A stretch of 7,403 nucleotides of DNA from Deltaproteobacteria bacterium (GCA_030667105.1 DAOUWN010000095.1:1-7403), one strand, 5' to 3'. Positions 1 to 5,380 are shown, counted from the first letter of the stretch. A program made the numbers and translations. The notes: a model not told the origin generated them from the letters alone.

Positions 1-104
1 CATTCCGGCGAAAGCCGGAATCCAGTCAGAACGGTCTGGAAGATGGCTATTTTAGTTCATGGTCATAGGTCGACTTCTGGATGCCGGATCAAGTCCGGCA
101 TGAC
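1..104. repeat. REP-like pair of inverted hairpin repeats
   Basis: Two related hairpin units face each other. The first (2-21) is a perfect 8-bp stem ATTCCGGC/GCCGGAAT closed by a GAAA loop and followed by CCAG. The second (81-101) is a perfect 8-bp stem ATGCCGGA/TCCGGCAT with loop TCAAG, preceded by CTGG. The reverse complement of the second resembles the first, so the segment is an inverted pair with a spacer of about 50 bases. This pattern is a common dispersed intergenic palindrome in bacteria, whose spurious translations read like FRRKPES or MPDQVRHD. The first unit probably begins just before the window. It could act as a transcript-end structure, but neither hairpin is followed by a clear T run. 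Confidence 0.8.
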
Positions 105-354
105 AGAATCCAGAATTTGGTGTCAACTGTAAGTGTCGTTGTAGGGTTATAAAACTTTCAGACTTTGAAAGGGACAGGGATACGAGTTGGCCTTTTGGTC
201 AATTTTAAGCATTCAAAAGTTCAGATCAAAAGGATGGTGCTAGATTTGCCCGAAGGGCCGGATAATCATTGTGGCGACATGTCGTCGCCGCAATAGTCTG
301 CGTGCGTCTGCGGTTACAAAAAGCCTTTCTGCAAGGCTGCAGGGGTTTACGGCT

Positions 355-400
355 GAAAGTCGGCCGTCAGTTTGGAGGGCTGTTTTGGGTAAATTTTCTT
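355..400. repeat. Duplicated 46-bp segment, copy 1
   Basis: About 39 of 46 bases match the segment at 1301-1346 in the same orientation, including an uninterrupted 24-base identity (369-392 against 1315-1338) containing GGAGGGCTGTTTTGGGTAA. The two copies flank the VapBC module, one just beyond each end. The copy is intergenic and has no obvious hairpin. Confidence 0.85.
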
Positions 401-401
401 A

Positions 402-422
402 GGTTAGAGGGTGGAGGGGAAA
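402..422. repeat. Degenerate purine-rich heptad repeat
   Basis: Three tandem 7-base units are visible: GGTTAGA, GGGTGGA, GGGGAAA. The same kind of array occurs at 5510-5530 (24 of 26 bases identical over 401-426 against 5509-5534), and related units occur at 1203-1216 and 5545-5565. Confidence 0.7.
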
Positions 423-488
423 ACAGACGTAGAAACAGACCAGGCAGGTCTCAATCTGAAGCGAAAAACGCGTAAAGGAGGCATCTCG

Positions 489-890
489 TCACGGGCACAA
501 AATGAACCCTACCAACCGAAAATGGTTGTCAAAAGAAAAAACCCGCTTAATCTTTTCTCTACGCATTAGCACAAAGGATATGCAGTCGGTAAAACTCACT
601 TCCTGGTCAGCATACTTCTCAAAAAACTCAATCGCTTTTAGTTCATCCTCTTGAGTCGAGCGCAGGATTTTGAGAGTCCTTGACCCATAGATGTTGCTGG
701 CTCTTTCGGCTGCAAAGCCGTATCCGGCACGACGCCCAAGCAGCGTGAAGGTTTCGTCCAGAACAAAGTTACTGGTAAAACACAAATCACGTTTTTTCCC
801 AATGGCATCCCAGAATGCAAGAGCCTGTTCATGGAATTGGTCGTGACTCATATAACGTGCGAGGAAAGCGCCCGTATCCAAAAAGATCAC
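489..890 (-). CDS. vapC: VapC-family PIN-domain ribonuclease toxin
   Basis: This is a 133-residue single-domain PIN protein, the normal length for a VapC toxin. VapC enzymes are Mg-dependent endoribonucleases that cut tRNA or rRNA and stop growth unless held by VapB. The acidic residues of the active site are all visible: D5 in FLDTGAF, E46 in LDETFTLL, D102 in SFTDCISF and D121 in FSFDNHF. The C-terminal GFILCP matches the usual end of the family. It starts with GTG, which overlaps the stop of the upstream ribbon-helix-helix gene in a GTGA arrangement (4 bp), so the pair is one translationally coupled operon with antitoxin first. It appears intact. The exact RNA target cannot be told from sequence. 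Confidence 0.93.
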   Translation of the reverse strand: MIFLDTGAFLARYMSHDQFHEQALAFWDAIGKKRDLCFTSNFVLDETFTLLGRRAGYGFAAERASNIYGSRTLKILRSTQEDELKAIEFFEKYADQEVSFTDCISFVLMRREKIKRVFSFDNHFRLVGFILCP

Positions 891-1126
891 GATTTATCTC
901 CGTAAACGTAGCTATCGTGATTCTTGGCGAGATCTGCAGGAGAGTCCCCGCGGAAGACGGCATCGTCTGCAAACAAAGAGTCCTCTGACGGAATGTCATC
1001 TCTATGATTCAACGCCCTTTCCAGGGATTCCCGAACAAACTGTCCAAAGGAAACTCCCATCATATTGGCGCTTTTCAAGGCTCGCATTTTTAGATCCTGG
1101 GGTAACATGACTGTCGTACGCTTCAT
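887..1126 (-). CDS. vapB: Ribbon-helix-helix antitoxin (VapB/CopG-like)
   Basis: This 79-residue protein has the layout of a ribbon-helix-helix antitoxin. A short strand MKRTTVMLP (1-9) should insert in the DNA major groove, helix 1 is about 10-23, a turn follows at GVSF, and helix 2 is about 27-39 (GQFVRESLERALN). The acidic, disordered tail (42-79) is expected to wrap the VapC toxin. I chose the ATG at 1126, not the frame opening at 1186. A strong AAAGGAGGT ribosome binding site sits 9 bases upstream, and the longer frame would run through the -10 element. The stop overlaps the vapC GTG by 4 bp. Such antitoxins normally repress their own operon, and a consensus promoter lies directly upstream. 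The antitoxin role is inferred from fold and position. Confidence 0.9.
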   Translation of the reverse strand: MKRTTVMLPQDLKMRALKSANMMGVSFGQFVRESLERALNHRDDIPSEDSLFADDAVFRGDSPADLAKNHDSYVYGDKS

Positions 1127-1165
1127 ATCGCCTTGACCTCCTTTGTCGTGTTTCGGTCTGGTCAA

Positions 1166-1199
1166 TATGCATAATAACACCGCCATAACTCTGTGTCAA
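1166..1199 (-). promoter_or_regulatory. Consensus promoter of vapBC with possible operator
   Basis: Read on the minus strand, there is a perfect -35 TTGACA (1194-1199), a 17-base spacer, and a -10 TATTAT (1171-1176, 5 of 6 matches to TATAAT). The 8-bp palindrome TATGCATA (1166-1173) overlaps the -10 and is a plausible site for autorepression by the ribbon-helix-helix protein. The operator part is inference from position. Confidence 0.8.
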
Positions 1200-1202
1200 G
1201 GG

Positions 1203-1216
1203 GCTGAAGGCTGAGC
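1203..1216. repeat. Two-unit heptad repeat
   Basis: GGCTGAA followed by GGCTGAG, the same 7-base family as at 5545-5565 (GGCTGAA, GGCTCAA, GGGTGAA). It lies just upstream of the vapBC promoter. Confidence 0.5.
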
Positions 1217-1300
1217 AAGACCTGTATCAAACCTTGAACTGTGAATAAGGCGCTCTAGGAGGAGGGGAATACGAATTTTTACCCATTTTCGCTCAAGGTC

Positions 1301-1346
1301 GAAGATCCGCCGCTAGTTTGGAGGGCTGTTTTGGGTAACTTTCCTT
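1301..1346. repeat. Duplicated 46-bp segment, copy 2
   Basis: Partner of the segment at 355-400 (about 39 of 46 bases identical, 24 consecutive). It ends exactly where the -35 element of the following plus-strand operon begins. Confidence 0.85.
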
Positions 1347-1375
1347 TTGACGGTTCAGGATCATTATGATACATT
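1347..1375 (+). promoter_or_regulatory. Probable promoter of the PBECR-like/DUF2283 operon
   Basis: TTGACG (1347-1352, 5 of 6 to the -35 consensus), a 17-base spacer, then TACATT (1370-1375, 4 of 6 to the -10 consensus). Transcription would begin near 1382, about 34 bases before the ATG at 1416. This also argues against the TTG at 1347 being a start codon. Confidence 0.55.
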
Positions 1376-1415
1376 TTGTTGCAATTTTCGGGGAAATCGT
1401 GTCGAGAGTGAGATC

Positions 1416-1745
1416 ATGACTGCGAGTATACGCTGCACGGTTCGCGACCGTTATGGCAACGACGTTTATCTGACCCAGGAACGCTGGGAACACATTATTG
1501 AGCCGATTAATCATCCAGAAATGTCAGAGCTTGAAAGACACCTGGAAGAAACAGTCCGGTCGGGTGTACGCAAACAAGACTTACTTAACCCACAAAAATA
1601 CCGCTATATTAAGGCGTTTGGAGATTTGACAAATGATAACACGCACCTAGTTGCCATTGTGCTGTTTAGATTTAGAGAAGGTAAGGTTCGTGAACCTGTT
1701 TCAAACAACTATATTGTAACAGCATATTTGAAAGAGATACGGTGA
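1416..1745 (+). CDS. Small PBECR/RelE-fold-like protein, candidate toxin
   Basis: A 109-residue soluble protein with no signal peptide or membrane segment. The pattern LTQERWEHII (19-28), an HPE motif (33-35), a YRYIK strand (62-66), HLVAIVLFRF (77-86) and C-terminal NYIVTAYLK (98-106) resembles the small PBECR-type domains (phage Barnase-EndoU-ColicinE5/D-RelE-like nuclease fold). These are often found as one partner of a TA-like pair. W24, H26, H33 and T102 are candidate functional residues. I chose the ATG at 1416, preceded by GAGAGTGAG, because the frame's earlier TTG at 1347 lies inside a probable promoter. The next gene follows after 4 bases and encodes a DUF2283 protein, making a two-gene operon. 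The RNase role is inferred from fold resemblance seen by eye, and a DUF4258-like assignment is an alternative. Confidence 0.7.
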   Translation: MTASIRCTVRDRYGNDVYLTQERWEHIIEPINHPEMSELERHLEETVRSGVRKQDLLNPQKYRYIKAFGDLTNDNTHLVAIVLFRFREGKVREPVSNNYIVTAYLKEIR

Positions 1746-1749
1746 GAGT

Positions 1750-2118
1750 ATGACAAGGCCAAGCTTTAACTATGATGAGACCAGTGACACCCTTTACGTT
1801 TCATTTGAACCTGGAGAGAAAGCAACAGGGGTTGAATTGAATGACCACATTTTGCTGCGTATCAACAAAAAGCAGCGCAGAGCTATAGGTCTGACCTTTC
1901 TTGAATATTCCCTTTTGGCTCAGAAAACCGACATTGGCCCGCGTAGTTTTCCCCTTACAGGTCTGGCTAAACTCTCTGATGAGCTGCGTGAAATTGTATT
2001 TGATATTCTGTCACGTCCTCCGGTAAGTGACATTCTTTCACTATCAGCCTATACGCCTTCAATAGTCGACACCATTCCAATTACATGGTTACAACCACTA
2101 CCACTCGCTGCTGCATGA
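1750..2118 (+). CDS. DUF2283 protein, candidate antitoxin
   Basis: A 122-residue protein whose N-terminal half carries the DUF2283 signature: YDETSDTLYVSFE (8-20), a run of short strands with VELNDHILLRIN (28-39), and RAIGLTFLEYS (44-54), where the family usually has a GIEIL-like end. DUF2283 proteins are small, of unknown biochemical function, and frequently sit beside small toxin-like genes. The C-terminal part (about 65-122) extends past the usual domain: an amphipathic helix LSDELREIVFDIL (75-87) and then a low-complexity, proline- and leucine-rich tail. It starts 4 bases after the upstream stop, with GGTGAGAGT overlapping that stop as the likely ribosome binding site. The antitoxin role is inferred from operon position; it could instead be a separate regulator. 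Confidence 0.78.
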   Translation: MTRPSFNYDETSDTLYVSFEPGEKATGVELNDHILLRINKKQRRAIGLTFLEYSLLAQKTDIGPRSFPLTGLAKLSDELREIVFDILSRPPVSDILSLSAYTPSIVDTIPITWLQPLPLAAA

Positions 2119-2175
2119 GAGGCAAAGTTGGGACGACACGGGGCCAAATCTCCGTTTGACTTTTGTGATAGGTAG

Positions 2176-2206
2176 TTAACCGCAGAGACGCTGAGGGCGC
2201 AGAGAG
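2176..2206. repeat. CGCAGAG-type dispersed repeat
   Basis: The segment begins TTAACCGCAGAGACGCTGAG and ends GGGCGCAGAGAG. It matches a style of short dispersed repeat seen between genes in many environmental bacteria. A relative lies at 2411-2444. Confidence 0.6.
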
Positions 2207-2230
2207 TTCCCTGTTTTGGGAAGGACTCCG

Positions 2231-2253
2231 GGCTCAGATCTCAACATTTGACA
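2231..2253. repeat. TTGACA-ended dispersed repeat, copy 1
   Basis: A 23-base unit with the plan GGCTCAGATCT, four variable bases, then ATTTGACA. It has the same length and plan as 2376-2398 and 5398-5420, with a few mismatches in the flanks. Confidence 0.55.
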
Positions 2254-2375
2254 ATCACGAAGCCAGGCTTCAGAAATAGCCGCTCAGGAGATAGTTGTCA
2301 AACCCGGCGCCCTAAAATCCTCGTCAAAAGAAAGGGCTGGCATATTCTTGAGTTCCCCTGAAATAGAGTCCGAAG

Positions 2376-2398
2376 GGGTCAGGTCTTCATTCTTGACA
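2376..2398. repeat. TTGACA-ended dispersed repeat, copy 2
   Basis: GGGTCAGGTCT, four variable bases, then TCTTGACA. Against 5398-5420 it matches 19 of 23 positions, with all differences in the central four bases. Confidence 0.7.
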
Positions 2399-2410
2399 AA
2401 GGGTGAGTGA

Positions 2411-2444
2411 TTAGCCGCAGACCCACGCAGACGGACACAGACCC
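2411..2444. repeat. CGCAGA-type dispersed repeat
   Basis: The segment begins TTAGCCGCAGACCCACGCAG and continues ACGGACACAGACC. The quasi-periodic CGCAGAC/CACAGAC units and the TTA-CCGCAGA opening relate it to 2176-2206. It ends about 12 bases from the end of the minus-strand helix-turn-helix gene. Confidence 0.6.
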
Positions 2445-2455
2445 CAGTGAAAAAA

Positions 2456-2797
2456 TCAGAATTTTCTTGCAGGTTTTTTTGTGAGATGTGCCTTTTTCAG
2501 TTCTTTGAGATCCAAGACGTCAAATGTATATGCCCTGCCTATTTTGTAGGCCAATACTCGACCTGTTTTAACCCATCTTCTGAGGGTCACAGATGACACT
2601 CCGAGATACTCCGATGCTTGTTTTAGATTAAACGGTTTTCTTGCAATTTCATCCTGCCATCCTTTTATGTCCAAAACCTCATGGACACCTGGATGAGGGC
2701 CTTTTATCCCAAGCTCTATAATATGGCGAGCGACTTTTTCTCTTTCTCGTATGGGAAGAAGGTGTATTTCTTTTATGACTTTTTCTGCTGTTAGCAT
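2456..2797 (-). CDS. Excisionase/MerR-like HTH protein, likely antitoxin of RelE
   Basis: A 113-residue protein with two parts. Residues 1-30 form a helical segment (EKVIKEIHLLPIREREKVAR) of the kind found at the N-terminus of some antitoxins. Residues about 55-101 are a helix-turn-helix of the excisionase/MerR type (HTH_17): FNLKQASEYLGVSSVTLRRW, then a KTGRVLAYKIGRAYTFDVLDL wing. The basic tail KKAHLTKKPARKF should favour DNA contact. GGAGG lies 5 bases before the ATG, and the gene begins 1 base after the stop of the RelE-type gene, so the pair is one operon in toxin-first order, as in HigBA systems. It probably neutralises the toxin and represses the operon. Both roles are inferred from fold and context; it lacks a Xre-type domain typical of HigA. 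Confidence 0.82.
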   Translation of the reverse strand: MLTAEKVIKEIHLLPIREREKVARHIIELGIKGPHPGVHEVLDIKGWQDEIARKPFNLKQASEYLGVSSVTLRRWVKTGRVLAYKIGRAYTFDVLDLKELKKAHLTKKPARKF

Positions 2798-2798
2798 G

Positions 2799-3071
2799 TT
2801 AACCTCCGATTTCTTTCAGATATTTTTTCAGATTCTTGTAAAAGTTTTCATGTGGACCAACCTGGTACAATACAAGGGAATCGTTCTCAACCTTATAAGC
2901 CATGAGAGTTAATTGCCGGCCCATCGCAAACTTATGAATCCTAAAGCCCTCCAAGTCGCCCCTTTTAAGTTGACCGACCTCAGGATTTGCCATGAGGTCT
3001 TCAACCGCATCCAAGATGATCTGCTGATACTGTCGTGGAAGCTTCTTTACATGCTTTTTGAACCGGGGCAT
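2799..3071 (-). CDS. RelE/ParE-superfamily toxin
   Basis: A 90-residue basic protein with the RelE/ParE plan: two N-terminal helices (MPRFKKHVKKLPRQYQQIILDAVEDL, 1-26), then strands with KRGDLEGFRIHKF (36-48), QLTLMAYK (53-60), SLVLYQVGPHENFY (65-78) and a C-terminal helix KNLKKYLKEI. The GPHENFY ending is characteristic of ribosome-dependent mRNA endonucleases in this group; R44, H46, K47 and H74 are candidate catalytic or RNA-contact residues. I prefer the ATG at 3071. The earlier ATG at 3113 lies inside the promoter's direct repeats and would add 14 residues (MITYDNLQIYKLLQ) not expected in the family. Neither start has a good ribosome binding site, so this choice is moderately certain. 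It is the first gene of a two-gene operon. Confidence 0.85.
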   Translation of the reverse strand: MPRFKKHVKKLPRQYQQIILDAVEDLMANPEVGQLKRGDLEGFRIHKFAMGRQLTLMAYKVENDSLVLYQVGPHENFYKNLKKYLKEIGG

Positions 3072-3095
3072 CTGAAGAAGTTTATATATTTGTAA

Positions 3096-3123
3096 ATTAT
3101 CATACGTTATCATATCTTGTCAA
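3096..3123 (-). promoter_or_regulatory. Promoter and direct-repeat operator of the relE-type operon
   Basis: On the minus strand: perfect -35 TTGACA (3118-3123), 16-base spacer, -10 GATAAT (3096-3101, 5 of 6). The plus-strand octamer TTATCATA occurs twice (3097-3104 and 3107-3114), spaced 10 bases start to start, one helical turn. It covers the -10 and spacer, the position expected for binding by the HTH partner. The operator role is inferred. Confidence 0.75.
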
Positions 3124-3156
3124 GGAGGAATAAGGGAGTCGGGAAAGCTGAGGAGG

Positions 3157-3182
3157 CAGATCTTCATTACAAATTGTCAAGA
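3157..3182. repeat. Diverged relative of the TTGACA-ended repeat
   Basis: CAGATCTTCATT (3157-3168) matches 11 of 12 bases of 2380-2391. Here the ending is AATTGTCAAG, the inverse of the CTTGACAA ending seen elsewhere. The relationship is suggestive only. Confidence 0.35.
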
Positions 3183-3296
3183 CAAAAAGCGAGATCAATA
3201 TGGCCGTTTTGCTCAATCGGATCGGCCAAATCTGAACCAAATTTGAGCGCCAACACTACGAACTTATTCTTGCGCGAACCCTAAGCAAATCAAAAA

Positions 3297-4931
3297 ATGA
3301 CCTTCTTCACCACCTTACTCCTGTCCATGTTCATTACCATAGCTCTGATACCTCTTTTCAGGAGACTGGCCATAAGGGTGCAGGCCTTTGACTATCCTGA
3401 TGCAAGAAAGGTCCATCCTCTTCCCATGCCAAAGGGTGGGGGTGTAGCCATGGCCGCAGGTGTCCTTGTGCCCGTGCTTCTTTGGGTCCCAATGAACGAT
3501 CTTGCGAGGGCGATTTTGATTGGATCTGGAATATTGGTGGTTTTTGGGCTGATTGATGATTTTAGAAATCTTAGCTACAAGGCTAAGTTTGTAGGGCAGT
3601 TTGCTGCAGCCCTCACGGTAGTTCTCTATGGAGGCGTAAAGATCCAGTCTCTTGGTATGCTTCTGCCTGATGACGTCTTACTCCCTGATTGGCTGGCCAT
3701 ACCTTTGACCCTGATTGTCATTGTGGGAGTAACCAATGCCATTAATCTTTCTGATGGCTTGGATGGGCTGGCTGGAGGCATCTGCCTTTTGAGTTTTGGC
3801 TGCATAGGATATCTGGCATACCGGGGAGGGAATCTCGTGATCGCCACGTTTTCCGTGGCAATGATCGGAGCCATCGTCGGTTTTCTCAGGTATAATACCT
3901 ATCCGGCAACGTTGTTCATGGGTGATGCGGGGAGCCAGCTTCTGGGTTTTTCCGCTGTCACCCTTTCGGTGGGGCTAACCCAGGGGAATACGCCCCTGAG
4001 CCCCCTCTTGCCCTTGATCCTGTTGGGCTTTCCCGTGCTTGACACACTGACTGTCATGTCAGAACGCATCACCAAGGGAAGATCTCCTTTTAAGGCTGAC
4101 AAGAATCATTTCCACCACAAACTCCTCAGAGTCAACCTTTTCCACACAGAGGCTGTCTTTGTGATTTATGTCCTCCAGGCCTTTCTGGTGACTGCGGCCT
4201 TCATCCTGAGGTTTTATTCTGAATGGCTGCTTCTGATTGGGTATGTTGTTTTTTCCGGACTGATTGTGTTTGCCTTTGTTGTTGCGGAAAAATCAGACTG
4301 GAAACTGAATCGCGGTTTCTTGGATCGCATGATCAAACAAAGACTGAAGGGACTGAAGGACAAACAACTGCCTGCCAAGGTTGCCTTCAGAATTACCTGT
4401 CTGGGGTTTCCAGTCCTTGTGCTTTTCTCATGTTTTGTCCCTGCAAGCGTACCGATGCCTTTTTCGCTTTTTTCTGTAGTTATTGCGGGTTTGATCATTG
4501 TCACGTGGCTTGCCAAGAAGGATTGGATGACGTACGCCCTGCGCATTGCCATATTTGTCTTCATTCCTGTGTTGATTTATGTGGGCGCAATGGACATGAC
4601 ATCGTGGTGCAACGGAGCTTTTTCAAAAGTCTACAATTTGTCATTCGGTGTGTTGGCGCTTTTTGCTATCCTCACGCTGAAGTTAACGAGAAGGCAACAG
4701 GGGTTCAAAGTCTCCCCTGTGGACTTTCTGATTCTTTTCATCGCCTTGGTAGTGCCGAATTTACCCGATGAGCAAATCCGAAGCCTGCATATGGGTTTGG
4801 TGGCCGCGAAGATTATCGTGTTGTTTTTTAGTTTTGAAGTAATTGTGGGGGAGTTGCGGGGTCAATTGAACAGGTTTGGATTGTCTGCCATGGTTGCCAT
4901 GGTGATCATTGGTGTAAGAGGCCTTTTGTGA
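3297..4931 (+). CDS. WecA/TagO/MraY-family glycosyl-1-phosphate transferase
   Basis: A 544-residue polytopic inner-membrane enzyme of the family that moves a sugar 1-phosphate (often GlcNAc-1-P) from a UDP-sugar onto undecaprenyl phosphate, starting O-antigen, exopolysaccharide or teichoic-type chains. Family motifs appear in order: HPLPMPKGGG (40-49), the Mg-binding DD of GLIDDFRNL (84-92; D87, D88), NAINLSDGLDGLAGG (147-161; D153, D156), NTYPATLFMGDAGSQLLGF (200-218; D210) and the cytoplasmic HFHHKLLR (271-278). About 10-11 membrane spans cover residues 1-330. Family members usually end near 330-370 residues; this one continues with a charged linker (331-362) and about five to seven more predicted spans to 544. 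ATG at 3297 is the first start after an in-frame TAA (3282) but has no clear ribosome binding site. No other polysaccharide gene is in the window, so substrate and product are unknown. Confidence 0.93.
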   Translation: MTFFTTLLLSMFITIALIPLFRRLAIRVQAFDYPDARKVHPLPMPKGGGVAMAAGVLVPVLLWVPMNDLARAILIGSGILVVFGLIDDFRNLSYKAKFVGQFAAALTVVLYGGVKIQSLGMLLPDDVLLPDWLAIPLTLIVIVGVTNAINLSDGLDGLAGGICLLSFGCIGYLAYRGGNLVIATFSVAMIGAIVGFLRYNTYPATLFMGDAGSQLLGFSAVTLSVGLTQGNTPLSPLLPLILLGFPVLDTLTVMSERITKGRSPFKADKNHFHHKLLRVNLFHTEAVFVIYVLQAFLVTAAFILRFYSEWLLLIGYVVFSGLIVFAFVVAEKSDWKLNRGFLDRMIKQRLKGLKDKQLPAKVAFRITCLGFPVLVLFSCFVPASVPMPFSLFSVVIAGLIIVTWLAKKDWMTYALRIAIFVFIPVLIYVGAMDMTSWCNGAFSKVYNLSFGVLALFAILTLKLTRRQQGFKVSPVDFLILFIALVVPNLPDEQIRSLHMGLVAAKIIVLFFSFEVIVGELRGQLNRFGLSAMVAMVIIGVRGLL

Positions 4932-5001
4932 AAACGCGCGGGCAGCTTCGCGGCAATAGGTTTGAGGGGCATCGGGCAATTTCAAATGATCCGAAGCACC
5001 G

Positions 5002-5088
5002 TTATCCGCTTGATGCTGCCGACTTACTCAATTGGTCCGGGGCGAAAAGGGACCACAGAAAAGTATGTGTGTCCAGCAAATAGTTCAT
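5002..5088 (-). pseudogene. Truncated PIN-domain (VapC-like) toxin remnant
   Basis: The ATG at 5088 overlaps the stop of the Phd-type antitoxin gene by 4 bp (ATGA), the usual arrangement for an antitoxin-toxin pair. The frame reads MNYLLDTHTFLWSLFAPDQL, then SKSAASSG and TAA. The first ~24 residues are a textbook start of the Phd-partnered PIN toxins, including the first catalytic Asp (D6 in LLDTHTFLW). The rest of the ~125-130 residue domain, with the other acidic residues, is absent. I found no continuation in any frame before the end of the glycosyltransferase gene at 4931, so this is a deletion or replacement, not a simple frameshift. Homology appears to stop around 5014-5020. The 28-residue product cannot be an active nuclease. 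Confidence 0.85.
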
Positions 5089-5324
5089 GATGTGAGCATT
5101 TTTTCGTCAGTCAGTTTGAAATCGTCGTGGATGACACACCGGCCCCGGTCCTTGAGTAACCCTAAAACTCTTTCTGGTTTTGCGCGATAACGTGAATAGG
5201 GTAAAAGGACGGCAACCTTTTCTCGTTTCTTGCCGTAGCTGATGGCAATTTCCTGGCCTTTTCTAAGTTGTCCAAGTGCTTCAGAAAATCTGGCCTTTAG
5301 CTCGCCCACAGTTAGTGTTTTCAT
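5085..5324 (-). CDS. Phd/YefM-type antitoxin without an intact toxin
   Basis: A 79-residue protein beginning MKTLTVGELKARFSEALGQL, the classic Phd/YefM N-terminal DNA-binding and dimerisation region. It continues with RKGQEIAISYGKKREKVAVLLPY (21-43), where the family has its strand pair, and a flexible C-terminal toxin-binding tail (FKLTDEKMLTS). The proper start is the ATG at 5324, with GGGAGGT 4 bases upstream; the frame's longer version (from 5372) would cross the promoter. Phd proteins bind and block their toxin and repress the operon through their N-terminus. Here the coupled PIN gene is truncated after ~24 residues, so the antitoxin is an orphan. It may persist as a repressor, as an inhibitor of a related toxin elsewhere, or as a relic not yet lost. 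Confidence 0.88.
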   Translation of the reverse strand: MKTLTVGELKARFSEALGQLRKGQEIAISYGKKREKVAVLLPYSRYRAKPERVLGLLKDRGRCVIHDDFKLTDEKMLTS

Positions 5325-5352
5325 GGATACCTCCCAAAACGATCTCAATCTA

Positions 5353-5380
5353 ATGATAGACGTTCTTGACAAGTTGTCAA
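5353..5380 (-). promoter_or_regulatory. Promoter of the phd-type gene
   Basis: Minus-strand -35 TTGACA (5375-5380, perfect), 16-base spacer, -10 TATCAT (5353-5358, 5 of 6). Transcription would begin near 5346, about 22 bases before the ATG, leaving room for GGGAGGT. Confidence 0.75.

Larger units (their letters stand above)
105..488. other. Intergenic stretch with repeats, no supported gene
   Basis: I see no credible gene here. A 68-codon plus-strand frame (269-475) starts with TTG, lacks a ribosome binding site and runs through repeat sequence, so I reject it. The stretch holds one copy of a duplicated 46-bp segment (355-400), a purine-rich 7-base tandem repeat (402-422) and a small AGACC/GGTCT hairpin (437-451). 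That hairpin lies about 40 bases past the VapC stop on the minus strand and is a weak terminator candidate at best. Confidence 0.6.
2119..2455. other. Convergent intergenic region filled with dispersed repeats
   Basis: This 337-base stretch lies between the ends of two converging operons and has no supported gene. It contains CGCAGA-type repeats at both ends (2176-2206, 2411-2444), two copies of a repeat ending in TTGACA (2231-2253, 2376-2398), and a perfect small palindrome GAAGCC-A-GGCTTC (2259-2271) lying between TTTGACAA (2247-2254) and TTGTCAAA (2295-2302). It also holds weak hairpins TTCCC/GGGAA (2207-2222) and CCCCT/AGGGG (2355-2378). None is followed by a T run, so I do not call a terminator. 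Confidence 0.65.

Noticed and set aside
437..451. AGACC/GGTCT hairpin as a terminator for vapBC
   Set aside because: The stem is only 5 bp and the following minus-strand sequence has no clean T run.
269..475. 68-codon plus-strand reading frame
   Set aside because: It starts with TTG, has no ribosome binding site, overlaps repeat sequence and has a composition unlike a real protein.
474..481. AAAGGAGG on the plus strand as a ribosome binding site
   Set aside because: No start codon lies at a suitable distance; the next ATG is over 20 bases away and antisense to vapC.
1002..1199. 65-codon minus-strand frame over the vapB start
   Set aside because: It is antisense-frame shadow of vapB and spans the vapBC promoter.
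2207..2222. TTCCC/GGGAA hairpin as a terminator between converging operons
   Set aside because: The stem is 5 bp, with no T run on either side.
2119..2455. CRISPR-like array suggested by several short repeats
   Set aside because: Repeats are of different families, irregularly spaced and too diverged; there are no regular spacers or cas genes.
4223..4771. 182-codon plus-strand frame inside the glycosyltransferase gene
   Set aside because: It is a shifted-frame shadow of the well-supported transferase; its Cys-rich composition reflects the hydrophobic coding strand.
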